Positions 30,370 to 39,994 of a DNA stretch of 64,000 bases are shown piece after piece. The translations under genes and the position numbers were made by a program. The stretch covers positions 289,793,719 to 289,857,718 of the forward strand of contig NC_133658.1 of NCBI RefSeq assembly GCF_037893015.1. Direction: 5' to 3'. The notes beneath the pieces were generated by a model that saw only the letters and a program-made list of their open reading frames with translations, had not been told where the DNA came from and ran no database searches. Each line of letters opens with the position of its first letter. Position 1 is the first letter of the stretch. The stretch is from Macrotis lagotis. Its lineage: Eukaryota; Chordata; Mammalia; Peramelemorphia; Peramelidae.

Positions 30370-31650
30370 TGTGGACCTCTGACCTATGCAAAAGGGTAAG
30401 GGTATCTTTTCTCTGGAGTTATGCTTCTTCTTGGTAATGTTGTGGTTGTTTTGTGACTGTTTCTTCTACTTACATTCTTGTAGGCATTGCATTTTTTTGG
30501 TTCTACTTTCTTTATTCTATTCATGTTTATGGAAATTTTCACTTGCTTCTCTGTACTTATCACATTCATCATTTCTTACAGTATAATAAAAGTCTATTAT
30601 ATAGAATTATTCTATACATTCTAAAGTATGATATATTATATAGTATAATATTCACTACAATTCTCAATCAGTGGGCAACTACTTTGTTTCCAATTCTTTG
30701 CTACCATAAAAAATGACATTAAAAATTTTAAAACATTTTCTTTTTATTGTTTCCTTGGGTGCCTAATAGTGGGATTTCTGAATCAAAAGATATAGGTCTA
30801 TTAGTATTTCTTTGCATAATTCCAAATTATTTTTCAAAAATAGTTGTATTGATTCACAACTCTACCAACAATACACCAGTGTGCCTATCTTCTCACCCTT
30901 TTACTATTAACCGTTCCCATCTTGTGTCAGCTTTGCCAGTTTGGAGGTTGTGAAGAGAAATTTCAGTTTGTTTGATTTGAATTTCTCTCATTATTATTGT
31001 TTTGGAAAATTCTTTTATATAGTTGTTAATAATTTGTAATTCTTTGAGAACTGTTTGTTCGCATTAGTTCTTGGGGAATGACTTTTGGTTTTATATATTT
31101 ATAAAAGAAAGATTTTATTTATTTTTAATTTTACAATTTCCCCCTAATCTTGCTTCTCTCCCTCCACCCCCCTCAGAAGGCAGTCTGTTAGTCTTTACCT
31201 TGTTTCCATAGTATACATTGATCTCAGTTGAATGTGAAGCTTTATATATTTATATATGCATATATGTCCTTAAATATGTAGGTATATATTTATGTTAATT
31301 ATTTAAATATCTTAAATATAAAACTCTTATCAGACAAATTTGACTACAAGAATTTTTCCTACTTTACTGCTTCCCTTTGTAATCAAGTGGTATTAATTTT
31401 GTTTGTGTGGAAATGAAATGTTCGTTTCATGTAATCAAAGTTATCTATTTTTGTCTTTTGCAATTGCTTCTACTCTGTTTGGTTAAGAATATTTCTCCTA
31501 CTTATAACTATGAAGTATATATAATATACTTTTCTACTAATTTTTTAGGATATGTTCTTTACTATTAAGATCATGCATCCATTTAGAATATATTATTTTA
31601 AATTCTTGTAACAGTATACTTGTTGTACCATTTAATCTATCTCTTGCACA
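30370..31650 (-). mobile_element. Old L1 fragment (ORF2 end region), interrupted
   Basis: The + strand reads as the reverse complement of an L1 ORF2 3' region: 'gtgggatttctgaatcaaaa', then 'cacaactctaccaacaatac', 'tttgatttgaatttctctca', and 'aaaactcttatcagacaaat' further on. These are the complement of the IPFDPAIPL and MRYHL-type segments. A younger L1 end is inserted at 31,104-31,240. Confidence 0.78.
31104..31240 (-). mobile_element. Short L1 3' UTR insertion with target-site duplication
   Basis: The repeat tttatatatttata is at 31,090-31,103 and 31,241-31,254. The 137 bp insert is the reverse complement of the L1 3' UTR at 2,080-2,200 and contains only 3' UTR and tail, so it is an extreme 5' truncation. 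Confidence 0.88.
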
Positions 31651-31899
31651 CAGGGATGACTACTATATTGATTATTAGCCTCAACAACATAGAAAAGATA
31701 TTATTAGACCATAAACCAGATCGAAAAGATATCCATATAGAGAGAATTCTATATTACTACTATTTATAATGGTGATTGTAATAGGAATCATGAATGGAAA
31801 GTGAATGCAAACTTATACTTCCACATCCTATTATATCTAGCTAGTCCCAGATCCCAGATCATCTTCCATATCCCATCTAGTCATCCACTCTACCTTCCT

Positions 31900-32816
31900 G
31901 TGATCCACTCTGTTGACACATAACAGCTGGGAAAATTAAGAATAATTTTGGCAGAAACTAGGTATACATCACTATTTCATACCCCATGCCAAGATAAACT
32001 CAAAATGGGCAAAAGATTTAGATATAGAGAGTGATCTCAAAACCAAAGTGGGAAAGCATGGGGAAAAGTACATGTAAGGTCTATGGGTAGGGAAAGAGTT
32101 CATAACCAAATAAGAGATGGAGAAGTTCAGAGGAGATAAAATGGATAACTCTAATTACATAAAATAAAAAGTATTGCACAGGCAAAATCAATGTAGCCAA
32201 AATGAGAAGAATAGCAGTAAACTGAGAAAAATCTATACCAAGTTTTTTGATAAAGATGTCATTTCTCAAATATATGAAAATCCAAGCCAAATTTGTAGAA
32301 ATAAATCATTCCCTAGTTAATAAATAATTAAAGGATATGAAGAGACAGTTTTCAGAGGAAGAAAAATCTAAAACAATGGTCATATGAAAAAATATTCTGA
32401 ATCACTAATAATTAGACAAATGCATTTTAAACCAATTCTAGGGTACCACCTCCTACCCATCAGATTGGTTAAAATGACAGAAACAAAAAAATGACAAATG
32501 TTGGACAGGATGTGGGAAAATAGGTACACTAATGTAACTGTTGGTGAAGCTATGAATTAGTCGAACCATTCTGAAGAAAAGTTTGGGACTATGCCCAAAG
32601 AGCTATAAAACTACATATCCCTTGATTCTGTAATACCATCAGTATAACTATACCTCAAGGAGACAAAAGAAAAAAGAAAATAACTTATATGTTCAAAAAT
32701 ATTGGTAACAGCCCTTTTTGTGAAAAAAAAATTGGAAATTGAAGGAGTACTTATTTAAATGGATAATGATTGAAGAAGTTGTGGTATGTGATTGTGGTAG
32801 AATCCTATTGTGCTGT
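31900..32816 (+). mobile_element. Old L1, 5' part (continues at 36,077)
   Basis: The words 'ataaactcaaaatgggcaaa', 'aattacataaaataaaaagt' and 'ggacaggatgtgggaaaata' match the post-reverse-transcriptase part of L1 ORF2. Continuity with 36,077-36,450 is shown by the 18 bp duplication flanking the intervening element. Confidence 0.85.
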
Positions 32817-32834
32817 AAGAAATGATGAAGGTGA

Positions 32835-33580
32835 GATGGCGACAAGAAGGGATCTAGTCTTAGGAGCTCTCTGATAAAATTCATAATCTAAGGACTCTAA
32901 CTAAACTTTCCAGAGACAGAACCCACAAAGGGACCCAGTGAGGCAGTTGTCCTACTCAAGGTAACCTAGAAAAGAGCAGAAAGGCTCTGCTCCCCGGGGT
33001 CAGAGGGGCAGCCTGCCAGAGGGGTGGTGCCACAGAGCCAAAGAACTTCAGCCTCCCGGAGGCAGCCCCAGGGCACTGGGAGCCACGGCTCACAGCAGTG
33101 GGGCAGTCTCCTGAGCTGTACCCCAAGGAGCACTGGGCACAAAGTGGGGGACAGCAGGGGACCTCTGCCAGAGCGAGCACGTGGAGCCCAGCCCTCAGGG
33201 CACAAAGAGCAGCATGGCCACCCCAGCCCAGATCGCGAAACAGGAGCAGACTGAGCCAGTAAAGCAGGAGCCCCAGGGCATGAGCCCATTGAGCTGAGGG
33301 AGGGGAGTGAAGAGAAACTGCAGAGCTCTGTCCTCTGCCTCTGGAGTGGGACACTGGGGCTCTGACCACATTCAGATCCTGATCACAGTCTAGGCCCCAC
33401 CATAGAACAGCAGGACCCCCCCCCCCCCCCCCCCCCCCCGCCACCTCAGCCCCATGGCAGAGGGGGGCGTTTATGGTCATTCACAGACTAGGAGGGAGGA
33501 CAGAGCCTCACAAACTGAGACCCTTGTGGGAGTGTCCCAAAAGCTCGGAGCACCCCCAAAACCAGGCCCAGGCTGGGAAA
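32835..33580 (+). promoter_or_regulatory. HAL1/L1 5' region, likely internal promoter
   Basis: This is the 746 bases between the 5' target-site duplication and the ORF1 start. It is GC-rich (32,985-33,440) compared with the AT-rich L1 around it, as expected of an L1-type internal promoter. The first bases give gagatggcga across the junction, close to the YY1 core. A C24 run is at 33,416-33,439. Minus-strand frames of up to 174 codons here are due to GC content. Confidence 0.6.
33416..33439 (+). repeat. C24 homopolymer
   Basis: This uninterrupted run of 24 C is the longest in the window and lies within the 5' region of the HAL1-like element. Confidence 0.95.
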
Positions 33581-34656
33581 ATGAGCAAGCAGAGAAACAA
33601 AAGGAAGACTATTGAGAAATATTTTGCAAATGAGCCCAAGAAGGATCAAAATACTCAGTCTGAAGATGAGGAAGCACAAGCTCCTGCATCTAAAGACTCC
33701 AAGAAAAAACAGAAATTGGGCTCAGGCTATGACAGAGCTCAAAAAAGACTTTGAAAATCAAATGAGGGAGTTGGAAGAAAAACTGGGAAAAGAAAGGAGA
33801 GAGAGATGCAGGAAAAACATGAAAATGAAGTCAGCAGCTTAGTCAAGGAAATCCAAAAAAAATGCTGAAGAAAATAGCATGCTAAAAACCAGCTTAGGTC
33901 AAATGGATAAAACAGTTCAAAAAGTTATTGAGGAGAAGAATGCTTTAAAAAGCAAAATTGGCCAGATGGAAAAAAGAGATAAGAAAACTCTCTGAGGAGA
34001 ACAAATCCTTCAGACAAAGAATAGAATTCAGGGAGACTGATGAATTTACCAGAAATCAGGAATCAATACTTCAAAACCAAAAGAATGAAAAATTAGAAGA
34101 AAATGTGAAATATCTCATTGAAAAAACAACTGATATGGAAAACAGACTTAGGAAAGATAATTTAAAAATTATTGGAATACCTGAAAGTCATGATCAGGAA
34201 AAGAGCCTTGACATCATTTTCAAAGAATTACTACAGGAAAATTGCCCTGATATTCTAGAAGCAGAGGGCAAACTAGAAATGGAGAGAATCCACAGATCCC
34301 CACGAGAAAGAGATCCCAAAAAACCAACCCCTAGGAATATTATAGCCAAGTTCCAGAACTCCCAAGTCAAAGAGAAAATATTACAAGCAGCCAGAAGGAC
34401 ACAGTTCAAATATCGTGGAGCTGCAGTCAGGATCACACAGGACTTAGCAGCAACTACATTGGAAGCTCATAGGGCTTGGAATACAATATACCGGAAGGCA
34501 AAAGATCTTAGAATGCAGCCAAGAATGAACTACCCAGCAAGGCTGAATGTCCTCTTCCAGGGAAAAAGATGGACTTTCAATGAACCAGGGGAATTTCAAA
34601 TGTTCCTTTTGGAATGGCCAGAGCTGAACAGGTTTGATCTTCAGATACAGGACTAG
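33581..34656 (+). pseudogene. L1/HAL1 ORF1 (RNA-binding chaperone), frameshifted
   Basis: ORF1p binds the element's RNA in a trimer. The N-terminus MSKQRNKRKTIEKYF begins at 33,581 and is open to 33,754. A Lys/Glu-rich coiled-coil region follows in a second frame to 33,842, and the third frame is open from about 33,958 to the stop at 34,654-34,656. That last part contains the RRM (DNLKIIGIPES, about 34,156-34,188) and the C-terminal domain (RRTQFKYRGAAVRITQDLA, then MQPRMNYPARLNV). At least two frameshifts are present; one is at an A8 run near 33,856. The total span (~358 codons) is normal for L1 ORF1p. It is not functional as sequenced. Confidence 0.9.
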
Positions 34657-35182
34657 GGTGAAGCATAGAGATTGGAGAAGGAGAAAATATGAGGGACTTA
34701 ATGATGATGAACTGCATGTATTCCTGCATAGAAAAATGACACTGATAATACCCATATGAACCTTCTCAGTTAATAGAGCAGGTAGAGGGAGCTTTTATAG
34801 TTGAAGCACAGGAGAAAGCTGAATTAGAAGATAAAATATGGTGTAAAAATGGAGTCAATAGAAAAAAAGGGAAATGGAATGGGAGAAAGAAAAAGAAGAG
34901 GGGGAATAGTCCAAGATATTTCACACAATAAGATTATTTTTATTACAATGAGCTATTGCAATGATATGGAAGGGGGGGAGGCAAGGGGGAATGAGGGAAC
35001 CTTTGCTCTCATCAGAGATGGCTAGGAGAGGAAACAGCATATATACTCAATGGGGAATAGGCATCTGGAGTAAGAAGGAGCGGGGAGCAGGGGGAAGGGG
35101 TGGGGATGTGAATAAAGGAGGAGAGGATGGACCATGGGGGGACAGTGCTCAGATATAACACATTTTCTTTTTTACTTCTTGC
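34657..35182 (+). other. HAL1-like element 3' region, purine-rich part
   Basis: After the ORF1 stop the + strand is strongly A/G-rich and has no similarity to L1 endonuclease or reverse transcriptase. G-rich patches ('ggggaggcaagggggaatga', 'gcagggggaaggggtgg') recall the G-rich 3' UTR tracts of L1. Confidence 0.6.
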
Positions 35183-35322
35183 AAGGGGCTGGGATTGGAA
35201 GGCCTGCCCAGGACCATGGGGCCAGGTGGATTCTGGGCCTAAGGGGTGGTATGGGAGCTCAGGGCTTCTTGGCCCCAGGACCAGGGATCTGTCTGCTGCG
35301 CCACTCAGCGACCCTACAGCAC
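35183..35322 (-). mobile_element. SINE-derived module 1 inside the HAL1-like element
   Basis: The frame of an inverted WSINE/Mar1-type SINE is visible: 'cttgcaaggggctggg', 'ggcctgcccaggaccat', 'gcagccactcagcgaccc'-like end. Many A positions of ordinary copies are G here. Confidence 0.7.
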
Positions 35323-35524
35323 AGTCAGAGTGAAAGGAGAGAGAAAATATAGTACATGGTAGTGGAGAAATAAGAAAGGAGGGAGTTGCGATCAGCAATG
35401 GCAATGTTGGAAAAATGTGGAAGTAACTTTTGTGAGGGACTTATCATAAAGAATGTGATCCACCCATGACAGAGTTGTTGGTGTTGGAACAAAGACTGAG
35501 GCACATTTTTTGTTATTATTATTT

Positions 35525-35668
35525 GGGGGAAGGTGCAGGGCAAGTGGGGCTGCGTAGCCTGCCTGGGGCCACATAGTAGGGTGATCTTTGGGTGTCTGGG
35601 GCCGGATTTGGACCCAGGTGCTCCTGGCTCAAGGGCCAATGCTCTGTCTGCCACCCAGCCACCCCTAT
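35525..35668 (-). mobile_element. SINE-derived module 2 inside the HAL1-like element
   Basis: 'gcctgcctggggccacatag', 'gggtgtctggggccggattt' and 'ggacccaggtgctcctggct' align with the ordinary inverted SINE 'gcttgcccaaggccacacag', 'aagtgtctgaggtcagattt', 'gaactcaggtactcctgact'. By eye about 13 A-to-G changes stand against 3-4 G-to-A. Confidence 0.8.
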
Positions 35669-35694
35669 TATTAATACTATTTTATTTTATTTTG

Positions 35695-35750
35695 GGTCTT
35701 TTTTTTCTTTTCTTTTTCTTTTCTTTTTTCTTTCTTTTTTTTCTTCTTTT
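35695..35750 (+). repeat. T-rich (TTTTC)n tract
   Basis: A pyrimidine tract separates SINE modules 2 and 3. It may descend from the inverted poly-A tail of module 3. Confidence 0.85.
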
Positions 35751-35892
35751 TGGTTTTTGTAGGGCAGTGGGGATCGTGTGGCTTGCGTGTCACATAGCTG
35801 GATGATTGTTGGGTCTACAAGGCTGGATATGGGCTCGGGTGCTCATGGCTCCAGGACTCATGATTCATCCATTGCGCCACCTGGCCATACCT
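35750..35892 (-). mobile_element. SINE-derived module 3 inside the HAL1-like element
   Basis: 'tttttgtagggcagtgggg', 'gatgattgttgggtct' and 'atgggctcgggtgctcatgg' align with the ordinary 'tttttgcaaggcaatgggg', 'ggtaattattaagtgtct' and 'ttgaactcaggtactcctga'. The excess of A-to-G is again marked. Confidence 0.8.
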
Positions 35893-36058
35893 ACAATTAT
35901 TACTATTTTTTTTAATGTTAATTTTTTCTCTCTCCCCTTTACTTTTTTCGCCCAAGCAAGTCTATCTATATTCATGGGGGGAGGGGTATTTTGTTTACTT
36001 GTAAACAAGAATATTTTATTAATGTAAAAAAACATTTGTACAAAATGAGAATTAAAAA

Positions 36059-36450
36059 AAGAAATGATGAAGGTGATGATTTTAGAAAAACTTAGGAAGA
36101 CTTAAATGAACTATTACTAAGTGAAATAAACAGAAGCAGGAGAACAACACACATAGTAATGGTAATATTGTAATGATGATCAACTGTGAAAGACTGAGTA
36201 ACTCTTATTAAAACAATAATCTACTGCAATTCCAAAGGAATCATAATTAAAAATGCTATCCTTCTCCAAATAATACAAATTGAAATATATTTTTCCCCCT
36301 TTCTTTACTTATTCTTACTTCTCCCCTGGAATATAGCTAATGCAGAAATATGTTTTGCATAATTTCACAGGTATAGTGTTTAGCATGTTTCTTACCTTCT
36401 CAATGGGTGGAGGGGGTAGAAGGAGGAAGAGCATTTGAAATTATCTCACT
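36059..36450 (+). mobile_element. Old L1, 3' part (continuation of 31,900-32,816)
   Basis: It starts with the right copy of the 18 bp duplication and continues the degraded ORF2 end ('ttactaagtgaaataaacag'), then the 3' UTR ('aatgatgatcaactgtgaaa', 'caatgggtggagggggta'). Confidence 0.85.
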
Positions 36451-36564
36451 TCTAGAAATGCATATATCTCCTGTACTTAGCACAAAGCCTGCTATGTAGG
36501 AATTATTTATTACAACATATGTTATTATGGACATAGGAGGAGAAACTGATTTTTAGTTTAGTTT

Positions 36565-36706
36565 TGTTTTTTTGCAAGGCAATGGGGTTAAGTGGCTTGC
36601 CCAAGGCCACTCAACTAGGTAATTATTAAGTGTCTGTGGTCGTATTTGAACTCAGGTACTCCTAACTCCAGGGCCATGCTCTATCCACTGAGTCACCTAG
36701 CCACCC
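36565..36706 (-). mobile_element. WSINE/Mar1-type SINE
   Basis: The copy runs from 'tttttgcaaggcaatggggt' to 'gagtcacctagccacccc'. The right flank 'tctccagtatctttgtcaag' is a short piece of an RTE-tailed SINE. Confidence 0.92.
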
Positions 36707-37242
36707 CTCTCCAGTATCTTTGTCAAGAAGAATCAGTCATGACTGAAACAATTGAAAAATAATAAGTCCTTAGTTAAGCTGACTGAAACTGTGTTAAAGT
36801 TTTCCTCAGATGTTATCAGTTTCTATACCATGTTCCCCAAACCCCTTTACAGGGTTATTAAGTTGTATTTATGCAGATAATCTACAGGGGTACAAGGATG
36901 GGAAAGGGAAAAAATACTGTCACTGAAAGCCAGAGAATTCTTGTTAAGCAGCTAGGATCAGAGTCATGGTGGCCTCTCTCTCCACTTTGTAAACTTCCCG
37001 TTTGTGGCAGCAGACAGAGGAGATCAAAATTGAGCTATAGCAAACAGCAAGGTAAGGGTAGACAATAGCCTTCTCATTGAGTCCAAACCAAGCCAAGGAA
37101 AACTAGGCATCATTTCTGATCCTTTCTTCTTTCTGGTCAACCCAGGGAAAAAAAAAAAAAAACTCTTGATCCAGTTCAGACTAGCAAATCCAGACCCAGA
37201 GGAGCCCCAAATAAAACACCTTTTATAAGACCAAGGTCAGGA
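36707..37242. other. Mostly unassigned sequence
   Basis: Apart from the RTE-SINE fragment at 36,707-36,760 nothing is recognised. Confidence 0.4.
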
Positions 37243-37495
37243 AATAGCTTTGTTATTGTTGAGCCATTTTTCAGTCATGTCCAACTCTTCCCTATCCCAT
37301 TTGGGGTTTCCTTGGCAGAGATGCTGGAGTGGTTTGCCAATTTTTTCTGTTTTTTTTTTTTTTTTTTTTTTTTTTGCAGATGAGGAAATTGAGGCTGTAC
37401 AACTAGTTAAGTGTCTGAGATTAGATTTGAACTCAGGAAGACAAATCTTCCTGACTCCAGACCCTATGCTCTGTCCATTTCCATCTAGCTGTACT
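37243..37495 (-). mobile_element. RTE-tailed CORE-SINE with expanded T run
   Basis: The inverted tail ('ttcagtcatgtccaactctt', 'gagatgctggagtggtttgc'), core and head are in order. A T26 run at 37,350-37,375 replaces the usual 'ccttctccagctcatttt' region. Confidence 0.9.
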
Positions 37496-37544
37496 GTTAA
37501 TTGTTTTCCTGGATTTTATCAGGCTTTTCCTGTATGAAAGTCAG

Positions 37545-37690
37545 AGATTCATCAGATTTAGAACTAGAAGGAACCTCAGTGATCATTTAGTCCAAACCCT
37601 TTATTTTTCAAATTAGAACTCCGAGGGTCAAAGAAATGGGGTGATGTGCTCATCACAGAGGTAGAATCTTTGATTCACAATATATTCAAA
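37545..37690 (-). mobile_element. MIR
   Basis: The text 'atcagatttagaactagaag', 'gaacctcagtgatcatttag' and 'tccaaaccctttatttttca' is an inverted MIR. Confidence 0.8.
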
Positions 37691-37904
37691 CAGACAGTTG
37701 TTAAGTTAGATAATGGATGTGTGCATGTGTGTGGGGGGTATCCATTAAAATAGAGAGAAGGTATTCTCCAAACTTCTTAAGCTTGTATGGAGTCTTGCCA
37801 TTAAGTTCCGTTTAGGATAGGCACCAGCAACCTATTACACACAAATACTAAAGTCAGTCTTTGAAATTAGTGAACGATGACCAAAGGTACAATTTGTATC
37901 AAAT

Positions 37905-38026
37905 TGTCCCAGGGAGAGAGGAGATGAGAGAGGAGGAGAGAAAATTCAGAACTCAAAAAATTTAAAAATGAATGTTAAAAATTGTCTTTTCATAGTAACT
38001 AGGGAAAATAATATTTAAAAAAAGGA
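37905..38026 (+). mobile_element. L1 3' terminus
   Basis: The words 'aattcagaactcaaaaaatt', 'aaaatgaatgttaaaaattg' and 'tagtaactagggaaaataat' equal the end of the minus-strand L1 at 8,825-9,304. Confidence 0.8.
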
Positions 38027-38489
38027 AATTAGTGCATGGGCAACACTACATTCCCTAGCATGCCAGGGAATTGGCAATTAGGCATGCCACCTTGGGACGA
38101 ATACCCATCCCTGACTTGGGATGTGAGCTATGGACTAGACTTCTTAGGGGAGTAATTTGTTTTATGACCATTTTACCCCCTGCACCATGTATCATGTTGT
38201 TACTGATGTCTTGGTTTAAGTTTCTGAAGAGTTGGGTATACAAGTTGGATCTGCCCGTCATTCCAATGGGGGCCCAATGGCAGCATCTAAGTGGAGACTG
38301 GATCAGAGATTACCTCCTATCCCCAGCCGTGCCCACCCCCCAACTCCACATCTCACCTCATCCCTGAACCCAAATTCATTTGTTCTGTGCTAATTTCTTG
38401 TCTGGACTCAGCCTTTGATTGCAGGCTTTCTTCTGACATCTCTTATCACTGTTGACAAAGCAAAATTTTAAAAAATAATTAAAAAAAAT
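38027..38489. other. Repeat-free sequence
   Basis: No repeat is recognised. A 98-codon + strand frame at 38,071-38,367 has no domain and is not called. Confidence 0.4.
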
Positions 38490-38850
38490 AAAAATCCATC
38501 CTGTCATTTGGACTCTCCCCACTCCCATTTGGCAGCCCACCCTCCCACCCCTCACTATTGTATTACGAGTTTATGTCAAGGTATGTTGGATTCTAAATTA
38601 AATGTCAGCCCACTGTACATTTCTGGCTCCAGCTGCAGAAAATGAGCTGCCGGACTTGGACACTCTCCAGTTGTTCAGCTCACCGTGCCTAACACTGAGG
38701 TATGACAAGCGCATTGAATCACCATGAGGCAGCCTTCCATGCCACGTGAAGACACAATAAATTTATTTTTAATGATAAATTTGACTGTCGGAGTTAAGTT
38801 GAAACAGCTTTACACTCAGAGCTGACTGCCCTGGGGGAGGCAGAGGTGAA
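38490..38850. other. Candidate conserved non-coding element
   Basis: About 360 repeat-free bases of high complexity include homeodomain-like AT words ('ctaaattaaatgtcag', 'aatttatttttaatgataaa') and an E-box-like ccacgtga at 38,741-38,748. This texture is typical of deeply conserved developmental enhancers, but conservation cannot be shown here. Confidence 0.45.
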
Positions 38851-38984
38851 GGGGATGGGGCGTCCTTACTGATAAACTGGGTACTTTAAGTCTCTGAACT
38901 GGACAGAGACCACAGAAGGCTGGGAAAGAAGATGCCAGATAAGAACCATTGACATTTATCTAGCTCTGTACAGCTGAAGTGAAT

Positions 38985-39245
38985 TTTCACAGGTGTTTTC
39001 GCATTTGATCTCCTGAGACAGAGAAGATATTTTGAGCCCATTTTAGAGATCAGGAAATTAAGGCTTAGAGAGGTAAGTACCTGTTGGACTCAAACCCAAA
39101 AGGAGCATAAATATAGGGCTAGAGAGGACCTTAGGGGTTATCTAATTCAATTTCTCAAATTAAAGATTGGGAAGTCAGAGCATAAGGATCAAATAACTTA
39201 TTCAAGATTACATGAGTAATAAATGGCAAAGCTGGGATTTGACTC
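38985..39245 (-). mobile_element. Two minus-strand MIR copies
   Basis: The first has 'gagcccattttagagatcag' and 'gaaattaaggcttagagagg'. The second has 'tagggctagagaggacctta' and 'aatggcaaagctgggatttg'. Confidence 0.82.
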
Positions 39246-39250
39246 ATTCT

Positions 39251-39451
39251 CCTTCCTTCCTTCTTTCCCTCCTCCCTTCCCCCCTTCCTTCCTTCCTCCC
39301 TCCCTCCCTCCCTCCCTCCCTCCCTTCCTTCCTTCCTTCCTTCCTTCCTTCCTTCCTTCCTTCCTTCCTTCCTTCCTTCCTTCCTCTCCTTCCTCTCCTT
39401 CCTCTCCTTCCTTCCTCTCCTTCCCTCCTCCCTCCTCTTTTATCTTCTTTT

Positions 39452-39513
<62 letters not shown>

Positions 39514-39526
39514 CCCCCCCCCCCCC
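39251..39526 (+). repeat. Long pyrimidine tract: (CCTT)n, (CT)n, C16
   Basis: A 276-base stretch that is almost entirely C and T runs as CCTT/CCCT units to about 39,440, (CT)n from 39,455 to 39,510 and C16 from 39,511 to 39,526. All long frames here (Ser/Leu/Pro on +, Arg/Glu/Gly/Lys on -) are artefacts. Confidence 0.97.
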
Positions 39527-39639
39527 TTCTCTGCAATCTTATAAGTAGAGGGAAATTCCACTGAGGAGATTTCCTCTACAAATGCAGCCTCAGTATCTAT
39601 CTTACAGCTTTCATCTTAAAACATTGCATGGGCTACTAA

Positions 39640-39930
39640 AAAGTCCATTGATTTGTCCAGGGTCATATAGTCAATATGGTTCAAAGGTAAGTCTTGAACC
39701 CTAGTCTTGTGGACTTCATGGGACTCTTTCTATTTGACTATACGCTGCCTTTATCCTTGTTCCACTTGATCAAATTTTTTAACTGCCAGTCCAGGGCTCT
39801 TTCTCATATCATTGATTGATCCATCAATCAGTTAGCATTTATTAAGTACCTACTGTTGCTACATACCAGATACTATGTTAGGCTCAGAAAAGCAAAGGCA
39901 AAAATAAAGCGATCTCCACTCCAAAGCAAC
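39640..39930 (-). mobile_element. MIR and THER fragments
   Basis: The first part (about 39,640-39,760) has 'gtccagggtcatatagtcaa'. The second (about 39,800-39,930) has 'gcatttattaagtacctact' and 'ccagatactatgttaggct'. Confidence 0.7.
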
Positions 39931-39994
39931 TTAAATTTGGTTGTGGGCAACCACATGCACATCTAGAAGCAGATCCCAAAACTATGCAAAGTAA

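Larger units (their letters stand above)
32835..36058 (+). mobile_element. HAL1-like (ORF2-less L1) element, apparently full length
   Basis: The 18 bp sequence aagaaatgatgaaggtga occurs at 32,817-32,834 and 36,059-36,076 without a mismatch, so the 3,224 bp between is one insertion. It starts 'gatggcgacaag', a YY1-like start as in L1 promoters, then has a GC-rich 5' region, an ORF1 (33,581-34,656) and a 1.4 kb 3' region ending 'gagaattaaaaaaa'. No endonuclease or reverse-transcriptase text is present between ORF1 and the tail. This is the organisation of half-L1 (HAL1) elements, which depend on L1 proteins in trans. The 3' region includes three SINE-derived modules. The alternative is an L1 that lost ORF2 by internal deletion after or during insertion. 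Confidence 0.85.

Noticed and set aside
32956..33480. 174-codon minus-strand open frame
   Set aside because: It lies antisense in the GC-rich 5' region of the HAL1-like element and includes a Gly/Pro run from the C24 tract.
34961..35404. 130-codon minus-strand frame and overlapping + strand frames
   Set aside because: They lie in the G-rich 3' region and SINE module 1 of the HAL1-like element.
39198..39561. Several 76-112 codon frames on both strands
   Set aside because: They are translations of the CCTT/CT repeat and have no gene-like composition.
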